Shown here: in pieces, positions 1 to 9,956 of the stretch
Numbering within the stretch: position 1 is the stretch's first letter
Layout of the letters: each line of letters opens with the position of its first letter
DNA from: Pyrus communis
Taxonomy: Eukaryota; Streptophyta; Magnoliopsida; Rosales; Rosaceae
Direction: 5' to 3'
Assembly: GCF_963583255.1 (NCBI RefSeq)
Contig: NC_084807.1
Location: 19,538,072-19,602,071 of the forward strand
Length of the DNA: 64,000 nucleotides
Program-made: the position numbers and the translations under genes
The notes under the pieces: model-generated
Told to the model about the DNA's origin: nothing
What the model saw: only the letters and a program-made list of their open reading frames with translations
Databases searched by the model: none

Positions 1-60
1 TTAGTAATAAGTTTTCCCATTGAACATGTTTAACATGTGATTCCTTGAATCGAACCTAAA

Positions 61-523
61 CTTCGGGTTAGTGGATGCCCGTGTGAAGATTTTAGGATAC
101 GGCGCATTGCTATTCATCCAGGATGTCCAAAACGATCATGCCAAAGTGTAATTTTGTGCACGGTCCTAGTGGTAGTGCCGGCCACATAGTGGCATTCTAT
201 GGGGCGTATGGTTGTAGTATACAAACCACTCGGGATACGCTCCATCTTCTCTAGAATACGCTTTTGGCCATATTCGTAGGAAGTTATGCACAGAAATTCA
301 ACTCCATTTTCTACGTGGTTTCAACATGGTAATTGTTATCTCTAATGTCCTTGAAACTTAACAACGTTCTTTCGAAACGTGGAGAATAGAGTGTCTCAAA
401 AATGGTCAAGATTGTACCATTGGACAACATTATACGTGCCTTACCGTATTGTTCTATCAGGTTGGATGGACCTGAGAGAGTTTGCATTCTTAGGTATAAA
501 GTTAGTGAAATAGATGCATTCAT
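61..523 (-). pseudogene. Copia polyprotein fragment, GAG-pre-integrase region
   Basis: On the minus strand around 100-165 the translation reads HKITLWHDRFGHPG followed by a stop and IAMRRIL. This is the hallmark of the GAG-pre-integrase domain that precedes integrase in Ty1/Copia polyproteins. The stop falls directly after the HPG motif, so the reading frame is dead. The 70-aa open stretch at 311-523 (ending LLSFKDIRDNNYHVETT) fits the region just upstream, where Copia proteins carry LLS..D...N.....E. It belongs with the gag fragment at 1368-1838, and the element runs off the left edge of the window. Confidence 0.75.
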
Positions 524-834
524 GCAAAACTATGTGCATGGTTGCACTATTTGCTAGACAACTAACTTTCCCACTAGTCATACCTAGAATGAAAAATTAA
601 TTTGAATCGGTCACATGCATAAAATTTCTAAAAAAAATACGAATTCAAAATAATTTCATTTATTCAAGGATGGTAATTAATTAAGACTTAATATCCAAAA
701 ATAAAAATAAAATAAAACAAATCACCAACAAATAATCCAAACATAAAGGAAAATTGTTCAAAAATCAACAAAAAAAAACGTTGGTTGGTTCGGCCACTAG
801 GTAAAATTCAGCCCCAATGTGCAATTTTAACTAA

Positions 835-1247
835 TTAAAATTGTTTATGTCTAAGATTATATTCTTCCATAGTTGTGGTATCTTCCTGAAAGTCAGAAAC
901 CTCCATCTTTCTAGTCTTCGGTTCATCCACTTGCACGAAGTTTGATTCAAACTTCTTACGACGAGAACGATATTCATCTACAAACCTTCTTGGGAGCTCG
1001 GCAAACATGGGACCAATGGTCCTTTGAACCATAACGATAGCATATGTCTGATCCATGGTTTCAAGTGCTTTGCCTTTATTCTTGAAGTTCGAGGCCTTGG
1101 GAGTGAGGTTTGAGCGCTTTTGGGCTTTGTTTCTTCCCTTGGATGGGCATTGACTCTGCTAGCCTTGGTGGGATGGCTTCTGGCCACCCCTACCATGCCT
1201 TTTTGGCGTTTTGGGCATTGGTTTGTTTCATAATATGTTTCAGGCAC
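835..1247 (-). pseudogene. Copia gag C-terminal / linker remnant
   Basis: Two overlapping minus-strand open stretches (835-1056 and 978-1247) lie between the gag fragment and the GAG-pre-integrase fragment. The translations are Lys/Arg-rich (EYRSRRKKFESNF; NQCPKRQKGMVG), as expected for the nucleic-acid-binding tail of a Copia gag. No complete CCHC zinc knuckle is visible. The region is assigned by position between two recognisable Copia domains, not by a motif of its own. Confidence 0.4.
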
Positions 1248-1367
1248 AACAGTAGCCCTAGTAGGTCAAGCTTGATGATTCTTCATCAACAGCTAGTTCT
1301 GCTTTTCAGCAAGAAGTAAAATAGAGATCAAATCCAAGAACTTAGTGAACTTCTGAGCTGTATATTA

Positions 1368-1838
1368 TTACTGCATGACAATATTAGAAGCAGAGAAAGT
1401 CGAATAAGTCTTCTCCAGGAGATCCTCTTTAGTTAAAGTTTTGTTACAAAACTTAAGAAATGATCGGATTCGACAAACTTCAGAATTATATTCATTCACA
1501 GACTTAAAGTCGTAGAAGCGCAAATGTTGCCAGTCATGTCTTGCATCAGGCAAGAATATGTCATTTTGGTGATCAAAACAATCAGCCAAAGCAACCCATA
1601 GTGCACGTGGATCCTCCTCAGCAAGATATTCAGTTTGCAGAGCATCATGGATATGTCTTCGGATGAAGATCATAACGGTGGCTTTTTCAACTTCGCCAAT
1701 AGGGTTGTCTATCTCTTCTTTAATAGCGGGATGCAAGTTCTTTGCAGTGAGGTGGAGCTTCATACCTTGGACCCACTTGAGGTAGTTTCTTCTAGAGACC
1801 TCTAAAGCGGTGAAGTCGAGTTTGTTCAAGTTCGACAT
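1368..1838 (-). pseudogene. Copia gag fragment (UBN2-like), 156 aa
   Basis: This 156-aa open frame starts MSNLNKLDFTALEVSRRNY and contains YLKWVQGMKLHL, IRRHIHDALQTEYL, LWVALADCF and HDWQHLRFYDFKSVNEYNSE. These follow the order of the UBN2/DUF4219-type gag of plant Ty1/Copia elements: a capsid-like domain with a W-x-W-tract and an L..L.M.....V..Y motif. In an intact element it would assemble virus-like particles. The frame ends early (stop at 1368) and downstream pieces lie in other frames, so the element is defective. No Copia LTR or tRNA-Met binding site was recognised next to it. Confidence 0.75.
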
Positions 1839-3223
1839 GTTCCTATCACAAAATAGATGGACAAGATGTGGTTAGTGTAATGGAGAAAAAAGCAATCTAT
1901 TCACATAAGAGTAGAATATACATGTTCTAAAAGACATGTATTGGTTTAATTTTGCATGAAAAAACTTCGGGTTTTCATGGGTGATGTTTTTAAATGAAAA
2001 CTTCAGGTTTTCAAATAAGGCATGTTTATAAGAAACTTCAACTTTCAAAATAATTATGAACTTCAGGTTCATAAATTCATGCAGGCAAACACAAATACAT
2101 ATACATAAATATGCAACAAGAATATGCAAAAAATAGAACTTTTAGGTCTATAATTATAATTGAATTAATTATTTGGACTTTAGGCCAAAGTAAAGTGTGG
2201 GTGAAAAAATATAACACCCATTGGGACTAAAATAATTAGGCAAATAAAACTTGGGGCCCAAAAATATAGGCCAAAAACCACGGCTGGCTTAAAAAAAATG
2301 GTGCCGTGGATCCTGGGCCCTAGGGTGGGCTGGGTTTGGTCTCGGGGTAGGACTGCAAGCCCACGGGGAGAGGAAAACAAAATAGGCCGCATTAGGCGGG
2401 CCTTAAAAAAAAAAAATTTCTTTTTTTTCTTAGCAGGCCAGGGAAAATAGTTAGGTTGAGGGAAACTCCAAAGCCCAACGAGCTGGAGCTATCACTAAGA
2501 ATGGGCCAAGCTTAAGAAAGGCTCAGGTTATGGAACCAAACACCCCATTGTGTGTTGGGTGCGCCAGAGAAGAACGCCAGACCTGTCGCTTATAACAGCA
2601 ATTTGGGGTTTGTTAGGACTCGAGTTGAGTCATGGTAGTCATTGACGACCGTGGTGGTGAACGAAGATGATGTAATCTCAACGTTATAACAACCAAACCC
2701 TAGAAAATTTAAATCAGATTTTTGAAAAAAATTCCTATGAGATTTATTCGAATCTTAATCCTAATTTCATTGGGGACGACCTCGAGTCGTCGATGTTGAT
2801 AACCAAAAAGGTCAGGGTGATGGCTGCAGGCCATACCTGTGGTGATCATAGACAGAGACACCATCAATGGTGTCAGGTTTTCTAGGTTATGAAGCTCAAA
2901 GCTTCTGGCTCTGTGGTTCTTGGCTTGGCGCAACATCAGTCCTCAGGTTGTAGGCCTAGGTGATGTCAGGGGTTCAAAGAACCCTAGGTTCCTAATCACA
3001 AAAATAAAATTAAAAAAAAAAAAAAAAAAAAAACAATTCAATTCAATTCAATTCATATATAATTCAATTTGATGAATATGCCATTCAATAATTTTAATGC
3101 ATATACATATATTTAATGCAATTCATGGCAAATATCAAATTCACATAATTCAATAATTATGAGTATAATGCATACACAATTTATGTAGAATCTAAAATTT
3201 GAAAAACGTAAAGTTGGGTCATG
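1839..3223. other. Intergenic, probable Copia 5' leader remnant, A-rich and AATTC tracts
   Basis: No coding region is supported here. On the minus strand this sequence lies upstream of the Copia gag and may be its 5' leader or LTR, but no TG...CA boundary was found. An A-run at about 3009-3033 is followed by an (AATTC)n tract to about 3053, which could be an old retroposon tail. Confidence 0.4.
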
Positions 3224-3390
3224 CATTATGGTGAATGGTCATTGACACACCCCGACCTAAATCAAGGCGTGCTAGCTACGTCATCCCGTGAGGGCGTGGT
3301 CGGGGCCCAAAGTGGACAATATCGTGCTGCGGCGGAGTTGAGCTCGAGATGTGGTGGGGGCCCAAGCCGGGATGTGACATTCATGCTATC
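3224..3390 (+). repeat. GC-rich dispersed repeat fragment
   Basis: A GC-rich block begins ACACCCCGACCTAAATC and ends CCGGGATGTGACATTC in an otherwise AT-rich setting. Its compositional contrast, and a sequence type I associate with repetitive DNA in dicots, suggest a retrotransposon end. No ORF of substance and no target duplication were seen. Family unknown. Confidence 0.4.
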
Positions 3391-3520
3391 AGGGCTGCAA
3401 AAATATCGAGGTAAAAATCATTGTTTTGAAAGAACCTGATTGTGTGATGATATGGATGGACTGGTTTGATGCAGAAAAATTCTTCAACATCAGATTCCTA
3501 AGCGCAGTGGTAGGAGCGTG

Positions 3521-3792
3521 TTGATAACGTGTTGTAGCCTATTTTATCTGACAAGGTTAAAGGGGGCCGGCGGTAGAGGGAGAGAGATTGAGAGATATGT
3601 GTTTGTAGAATTGTAGAGGAATGTGTGTTGTTATCCATCCTACATGATGCCTTTATTTATAGTAGTAAAAGGAGAGAAGATATTCCTTCTTCCCCAAGTA
3701 ATACAAGTTGTAATAGGAAAGGATAACTAGAATCAAATCTAATCTAGGATTTACACAATCACACTTAAACTAGGAATGTTTACAACATTCTG
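3521..3792. repeat. Possible solo-LTR fragment
   Basis: The segment starts TGTTGATAACGTGTTG and ends GAATGTTTACAACA, giving TGTTG/CAACA short inverted ends typical of LTRs. An internal stretch reads GCCTTTATTTATAGTAG. The flanking 5-mers do not match, so this is either an eroded solo LTR or part of an element whose other half is lost. Confidence 0.35.
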
Positions 3793-4597
3793 CACTTTTT
3801 TTTTCTTTTTTATACATTCTTGTTTATTTTTTATCTTTTGTTTTTTTTATTTGATAAAAAAATAAACATGAGTGTGCATGAATCAAGAAGTACAAACTAA
3901 TTCCAATTGTTTACTTTTATGCGTTTACTAGCACATACAAATCAAGAACTATGTAGGTTTTATAATATCAAATTATGTTATCTAACACCCCGGAAATCAT
4001 GAATTTTGACTACAAAGAAAAGGACTAATTGAGCCAATACCCATTTCATCTCTCTCATATTCATAATTATCCCATTCTAAGTAAAGCTGACTAAGAAATC
4101 AAATTCAAATCAAACAAAGAAGGTCAACATTGAATGTCATTTGAGCTTAATTGTGGTGGAAGTTTGTTAAACATTTTCAAGTCTACATGGTAGGTAAATG
4201 CCTAACACCATAACAGGGCAGACACATCTTCTACACTATACCAGACGCACCATATATATAAGAAAAAGAGCGAAAGTGAAATCCATATGAAAGTCCTGGA
4301 ATTGCCAGACACACCATTAGTTATAACTAATCTGCAATTAGGCTAGCGACTGACAGTTTTCAAATGAAAAAATGAATTAAATGATGAAAGCATATCCTGT
4401 ATAATTTTCAATTTGTCAATCCTTGACCTTGCATGTGGTAAATCACTTCCAAAGAAAACCTTTTCAAATTACAAAAACAATAAAATAAAATAAAGTACGA
4501 GTGATTTAAATTTTTTATTGTATTCCATTTGTCCACCATATCCCTTCAAAAATACTGCAAGGTTGTAAAAGGTTTTTTATCCAAAATAATCTTTGAA
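3793..4597. other. Intergenic AT-rich DNA
   Basis: Poly-T and AT-rich sequence without supported coding potential, RNA gene or terminal repeats. Confidence 0.5.
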
Positions 4598-4606
4598 ATT
4601 AGTTAA

Positions 4607-5458
4607 GGAAAATTTTATTTGAACCCATGTAACCTCTTTTCACACCCAACTTACTCTCTTCACCCATTTTGTTTTTTTATTAAAGAATAAATCTCTCTTT
4701 AAACCCAAATTTATTACTTAAACTACCCTCTCAAATCCAATTCAAAATGTTAAGTTATCTTTACACTCATTCCCTTTATAAAATAACATCTATAATTGAA
4801 TTATTTATTTATTTTATTTTTTATTTTATTTTATCTAAAGAGGCATCCTTACCCCCACCCCGTCTTCCCACTAGCATTTCCATGACTACTTTCTTCTTCT
4901 TTTCTTTTTTTTTCTTTCTACTACCATACCCAAACATTTGCCTTTTTTCTTTCTACTGATGTGCATAAGCAATAAATCAAACAATTCATCCCCTTATATT
5001 TATCAACAAGCGAGGAAGTTTATAATCTAAGAACAATTGTTAAGAAGTTTTTCCTTAGAATTTTCTAATTGTTGAAAGTTTAACAGACAATTTGGGAATG
5101 ATGAAAAAAATGAAACCCAAATACTCATCTTCTAAAATTTAAAAAAAATTGAAATTAAACGAACAAAATATTCATAAATTGAGTCATACCTCAGCTAAAG
5201 GATTCAAAACTTTAAAATCATCATTCATCACTAAAAAAACTTGTTTTTCCCTACAAGACCTACTATGGTTTTAGCCAGAATGAACGTAGAATAAACAATA
5301 AGTGATGGTAGGGTTTAATGGGTTTATTGATAAATTTGAGTTCTATTATTTCATTTTGTACTTAATAGTAATTATGCAATAGGGTAAAATAGACAATTAA
5401 AATTTTAAATTTAAGTTGGGTGTAGAAAGAGGTTACATGGGTTGAAATAAAATTTCCC
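4607..5458. mobile_element. Mutator-like MITE, 852 bp, copy A
   Basis: The left end GGAAAATTTTATTTGAACCC and the reverse complement of the right end (GGGAAATTTTATTTCAACCC) match for about 48 bp, continuing through CATGTAACCTCTTT and ACACCCAACTTA. The element is flanked by 9-bp duplications, ATTAGTTAA (4598-4606) and ATTGGTTAA (5459-5467), with one mismatch. Long TIRs plus a 9-bp TSD are diagnostic of the Mutator superfamily. No transposase ORF is present, so it is non-autonomous. A related copy lies near 61390-62048. Confidence 0.85.
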
Positions 5459-5506
5459 ATTGGTTAAACTTTTTACTTTGGTTGTTGAGATTTGAAATCG
5501 AAAAAA

Positions 5507-5685
5507 ATGGTCCCTGAAATCATCTACCATCAATCATTTTTGTCTTTCTGTGAGAAATCTCCGTTAAAAGAGAGCAATTTTTGTCAACTCCTCCACTTGA
5601 AATGGTGGTTTCTTTAATTTAACAAAGATTTTTCACAAAATGACAAAAAATTATTGATGGTGGACAATCTTAGGGATCAAAATGA
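5507..5685. mobile_element. Foldback MITE
   Basis: An inverted repeat pairs the left arm (about 5515-5567, containing CTACCATCAATCATTTTTGT and GAGAAATCTCCGTTAA) with the right arm (about 5620-5673, containing TTAACAAAGATTTTTCAC and ATTATTGATGGTGG). The spacer is about 50 bp, so the transcript would form a long imperfect hairpin. No certain target duplication was found. Confidence 0.65.
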
Positions 5686-6037
5686 GGAGTTATGACAATT
5701 TCATGATCATTTTGGCTTTGTAGTAGTTTTTGAAAAAAAAAAAAAGTACATATATATATATATTAAAAATAGGCAAATCCTTTAAGAATTTCAAATTGAA
5801 TATCATGAATTTGATCCAAATTGATTTTTCTTTTCATTTTCAACTTCTGAGAGGGACACAAATCTAGGCAACTCAACTTATACAAAGATTTTTAATTAAA
5901 AATAATAATAAAATAAAACTAATACTTACACAAAAGATTTTCTTTTTTGGTTTGAATTTTAAACCAAGATTTTATGTTTCTTTTTCTTTTTTTGTCAACG
6001 AACTTTAAACCAAAGTTGGCTAAGGGCCCATCTAAAT

Positions 6038-6051
6038 ATGATGCTTTGTAA
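6038..6051. repeat. Left target-site duplication of LINE
   Basis: ATGATGCTTTGTAA followed by an A-rich run to about 6086. It is repeated at 36089 after the LINE tail, marking the LINE insertion. Confidence 0.8.
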
Positions 6052-6086
6052 AAAATTAAAAAATTAAAAAAAAAAAAAAAAAAAAA

Positions 6087-8842
6087 GGGTTCTCTAGGGT
6101 TTAGTTGGGGAAAAGGGGGCCGCCAGCTTCCTCTGTGGGGCTATGATGAGATCTCGTAGCCATGGGAGGTATTTTGTTGTAAATTCGTATTAAAATTAAT
6201 CGTGCTAATGTTAATCTTATCAGTTGTGCTAATTGGAAAAGGTGTTAAAGGTATTTTGGAGAAGATAATTCGAATTGATAATTGGGTAAATTGCCTACTG
6301 AGGAAAATTTTGGTTGTTAATTGGAGTTCTAGGGTTATGGTTGGGAGTTTGTGCCTTTGCTGCATTAAGCCTTGGTTTCTTGCGTGGCTCTTCCTTGGCT
6401 AGGATTAGACTGGATTGATGTGGAAGGGTCTTAAATTATTAGGGCTAGGGTTTTGGGTAATTAGAGTCTGCGAGTGTAGGTCTTGTAGGCTTAGAGGATC
6501 TTCATTTGAGTTTTTAGACGCTTGGTATTCTGACCTTTTATGATTAGCTGGTTCTCTACTTTGCATTGTGTGAGTAGGGTTTTATGTTGTGATAATTATT
6601 GCTTTTGCCATGCTTGTTGCTTGGTCTTTGCACCTTTAATCTTGTTTTTGGTTTTGTCTTTGCGTCGTTTGAGCTTTTGTATGGCTTTGGTTTATGCTAC
6701 TTGTTTAATGAGGTCTGGATTATGCCATTCTTACTTGTTAACTTGGTTTGTGCCAACTATTACAACCAATTATCTACTGAGTTTTTTCTTCATAAGGCTA
6801 CTCTTATGTCATGAAGGGGAGTGCCTTACGTTGCGTTGGGAGTGCATCATTTTCTTTAATGGTTGGATTCCCCCAAGTGTTTGGTATTTAAGTGAGGGTT
6901 GGGCATGGAGGATGAGCACATTTTCTGCTCTTCCTATTCTCTCACTTTGGTTGCTTAATCCCGCTTCTATGGCCAACTCTAAGTTCTTTGCATCTTCTTC
7001 TTCTAACCCTAAGAGACCTAGGATTTGTTCTGACCATTACGTGCCAAGGTGGGCGAACCATTTTTCCCTTCCCTAACTTAGGGAAGAACATGTGGTGGTG
7101 GAGAAATCCTTTGGAACTTTTACCATGGAGCGTGGGGTTACCAGGGTTAGCACAACTCTTTGACCTGACCTCAATGTAGAGCTCATAAAATCTTGGAAGC
7201 TGGGGTTTCTTTGGAAGAATAGTGTAAAGAATAATTTTTATCTTGATCACTATGAGAATGGATGGTTCACACTGGAATTCTTATATGCGGATAACTTTGA
7301 CTTCGTATTCAATAATAGACCTTGGTATATTTGAGGACAAGTGTTCCATTTGGAGAGATGGCCGACTCATTTTAGTGACATGGGTGCTATTAGCAAGCTT
7401 GTTATCTAGGCTAGGCTGCCAAGACTCCATGTGCAGTACAAAGAGGACAAGATTATCAAGATCATTGCACAAACCTTAGGGGACATTTGAAGGGTGGATA
7501 AGGTAACTCTTAATCTTAATGGTTTATTTGTCAAGGTTTTAGTTGAAGTGGACTTACGGTTTCCGCTAAAAAGGTCCTCGTTGTAAATGAGGATGATGAA
7601 AACCCAATTTTGGTGAGTTATGAAAAAATCTTTTAAGTATGTTTCTATTGAGGTAGGCGGAAGGGTGGCAATCACTCTTGTCTTGATGAGGAGATTGATG
7701 ATGGATGTTTTATGATTGAGAGGGTGTTCGATGATGAGCCCAATCCCGGAGGATATTAAAGTGAAAAAGGACATTAAGGACACTCTATAAAGCGATGTGC
7801 TACTTTGTTTCCCTATGGCTGTGGCACAGAAAAAGGTGAATTTGGATGCAACAGATGATCGAGTTCAAAAAAATAAAGGTGAAGGTCCTGATGAAGAGGG
7901 GTGGACAATGGTGATCCTAAAATGACGCTGAATGGCTAATAAGCAACGGGCTTCTAAGAAGATTTAGGAAGACACTGCTCCCAAAGAAAGTAGCAAGGGT
8001 CCTAAGTACAAATGGGTGGTTCATGCGGATCTTATGCAGGATTGGAGGAAAACTGACAAGAGCATGGACTAGCTAAATGAGGTAATTATAAGAATTAAAT
8101 ATCTACTTTGAGGTAAGGTAATTAAAGCTGATTGTTTAACTAGTAGGATAATTATTAAAAGTATCTGTTAAACTTATGTTAAAAACCTTTGGTTTAATTT
8201 GATTGAAATTCATTTATGGAAGTTCTTGTCTTATGTTAAACTTATAGGCATGTGTTTTACCTTAATGATGTTTCTAGTTTGCTAGTGGTTGATTGTTGTG
8301 TTTGTGTTTAGGATGTTATTGTGCAAGGGGATAGTAAGGTTTTGGGGGAAAGTAGTAGAAGTGTCAGAGATGCTATGGTGGTTAGCATGGCTGTGGAGGC
8401 CACTTAGGCTCTAACTAGACTAACTGTAGGTCGGATAAGTCCAAGGAAGAGAATCCGCAAGGAGTTTGCAAAAATAGAGGCAAGTTACAAGAGCCAGCTT
8501 GAAGAAATCAACTGATGAAGTGTATGACTTAGAAATGTAGGAGCCCAGGGAAGCCGGATTTTAAAAGTAATTTTAATTTGTTGTGTACTAGTTTTAGAAT
8601 GGACCTTTTTTGTTTAATGGAGACTAAAATGAATGTGGATAAGGTCTAAGAGAACTTCTATGATAGTTATTTTAATCAGCTTGTTAGCTGTGAACCCACT
8701 GGCAAGGTTGGAGTTTAATTATGTTTTGGAATTCTTCCAAAGTTGTTATTAATGTGATTTCAAGATCTTCTCATTTTATTCATTGTCTTGTGACTGATAG
8801 GGCCTCAAACTTTGAATCTCTTGTTACCTTTGTTTATGTTTT
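6087..8842 (+). pseudogene. LINE segment 1: 5' region, ORF1 and start of ORF2 endonuclease
   Basis: ORF1-like coding is visible in fragments. Around 7200-7480 there is a DUF4283-like stretch (ENGWFTLEF, WARLPRLHVQYKED). Around 7560-7640 the translation reads KVLVVNEDDENPILVSYEKI, the sequence that precedes the zinc knuckle of plant L1 ORF1 proteins. ORF2 begins near 8540 with an apurinic-endonuclease-like start (SPGKPDFKSNFNLLCTSFRM, then LFCLMETKMNVDK). Stops interrupt every domain. The break at 8842 lies within the endonuclease, where Gypsy-1 inserted; the frame resumes at 19937 (VFPHKQLQPKLWEDLL). Confidence 0.75.
8838..8842. repeat. TSD of Gypsy-1, left (GTTTT)
   Basis: GTTTT directly before the TGTAGACATC start of the 5' LTR. 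The same five bases follow the 3' LTR at 19932-19936. Confidence 0.9.
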
Positions 8843-8900
8843 TGTAGACATCGAAATTTCGGTGAAATGAATGTTAACCAATAATTAAAATTTCAACGCT

Positions 8901-8986
8901 CACGTGTCACATAAATTTTACATGTAGCGTGTGACTCAACGAAAAATCGAAATAAATTGGAAAGGTCATCAAATAGGACACGTGTC
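8901..8986 (+). promoter_or_regulatory. G-box / ABRE-like motifs in the LTR U3
   Basis: CACGTGTC at 8901-8908 and the palindrome GACACGTGTC at 8977-8986 are ACGT-core elements bound by plant bZIP and bHLH factors. They lie 70-150 bp before the TATA box, so stress- or light-linked transcription of the element is possible. The same sites recur in the 3' LTR. Confidence 0.5.
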
Positions 8987-9052
8987 AATATCTGGCAGAA
9001 ATGATTTATTTCATCTGATTATTTAAATCCAAAAAATCAAGTTTTGGAATTC

Positions 9053-9060
9053 TATAAATA
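9053..9060 (+). promoter_or_regulatory. TATA box of the Gypsy-1 5' LTR
   Basis: TATAAATA within TTCTATAAATAGGAGGCC matches a plant TATA box and lies about 210 bp into the LTR. The identical site in the 3' LTR is at 19101-19108 and could drive transcription outward into the LINE remnant. Confidence 0.7.
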
Positions 9061-9888
9061 GGAGGCCAAGGCATTCATTTCAAAACAAAAAAAGAGGGAG
9101 AGAAAGGAAGAAGAAGAGAAAGAAAGAAAGGAAGAAAGAAAGGAAGAAAGAGAGGAAGAAAGAAAGGAGGGAAGAAGAAAGAAAGAAGGGAATTTACATC
9201 ACACCAAAACCTTGAAGCCTTGAAACTCTAAAGCTCTCAAGCAAATCCCGAAGGATCAAGAAAACATTCTTCGTTCTTCGTCAAATCCTCCTTCAAGATC
9301 AAGCCCCAACGGCCCTTGAAGAACTTCCACCAACTCAAGATCAAGCCCCGACGGCCCTTGAGGAAAGTGTTCATCGTTCATCATCCGTTCATCCTAAGAT
9401 CAAGCCCCAACGGCCCTTTGGATCAACAACCTCAACAAATCCACACATCCAATCAGTCTTCAAGATTAGGCCCAAAAGCCCTTGAAGACCCGCTCATCCA
9501 TCAACCCTCAAGATCAAGCCCCGACGGCCTCTTGAAGAAATCCATACACCCAGTCTTCAAGATTAGGCCCAAAAGCCCTTGAAGATCCGCTCATCCATCA
9601 ACCCTCAAGGTCAAGCCCCGACGGCCCCCTTGAAGAAATCCATACACCCAGTCTTCAAGATCAAGCTCAAAAGCCCTCGAAGATCCGTTCATCAACTGTT
9701 CATCCCTAGATCAAGCCCCGACGACCCTTTGGATCAACAGCTCATCCACAAACCTACACCCTACGAAGATAGAATCAGAGGATCAAATTACAAAGAGATT
9801 GTAACCCCAAAATCAATACAAACAAAAAATATATTTTGTACGCGTTATTCTTGTCTCTTGTTTCAGGAATTTTTCGTGTTCACAAATT

Positions 9889-9906
9889 TGGCACGCCCAG
9901 TGGGAC
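9889..9906 (+). other. Putative primer-binding site of Gypsy-1
   Basis: TGGCACGCCCAGTGGGAC starts 4 bp after the 5' LTR. The near-identical TGGCATGCCCAGTGGGAC lies next to the Gypsy-2 5' LTR, supporting its role as the tRNA primer site shared by this lineage. The tRNA was not identified. Confidence 0.7.
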
Positions 9907-9956
9907 TATCTCTACCTCTCATCTCTGTCTCCGTTAAAGATATTCAAGCACAGTCC

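Larger units (their letters stand above)
8843..9884 (+). repeat. 5' LTR of Gypsy-1 (1042 bp)
   Basis: It begins TGTAGACATC and ends GTGTTCACA. It contains two CACGTG cores (8901-8906 and 8979-8984), a TATA box, a GGAAGAAAG-type purine microsatellite (about 9093-9190), and an array of about nine degenerate copies of CAAGATCAAGCCCCGACGG followed by CCCTTGAAGA (9295-9735). The short ORF at 9316-9582 merely reads through this array. Confidence 0.95.

Noticed and set aside
6540..7076. 178-aa frame within the LINE 5' region
   Set aside because: Cys/Leu/Phe-rich with no domain. It overlaps the LINE ORF1 zone in the wrong frame.
9316..9582. 88-aa frame, repeated at 19363-19629
   Set aside because: Reads across the LTR motif array; identical copies simply reflect LTR identity.
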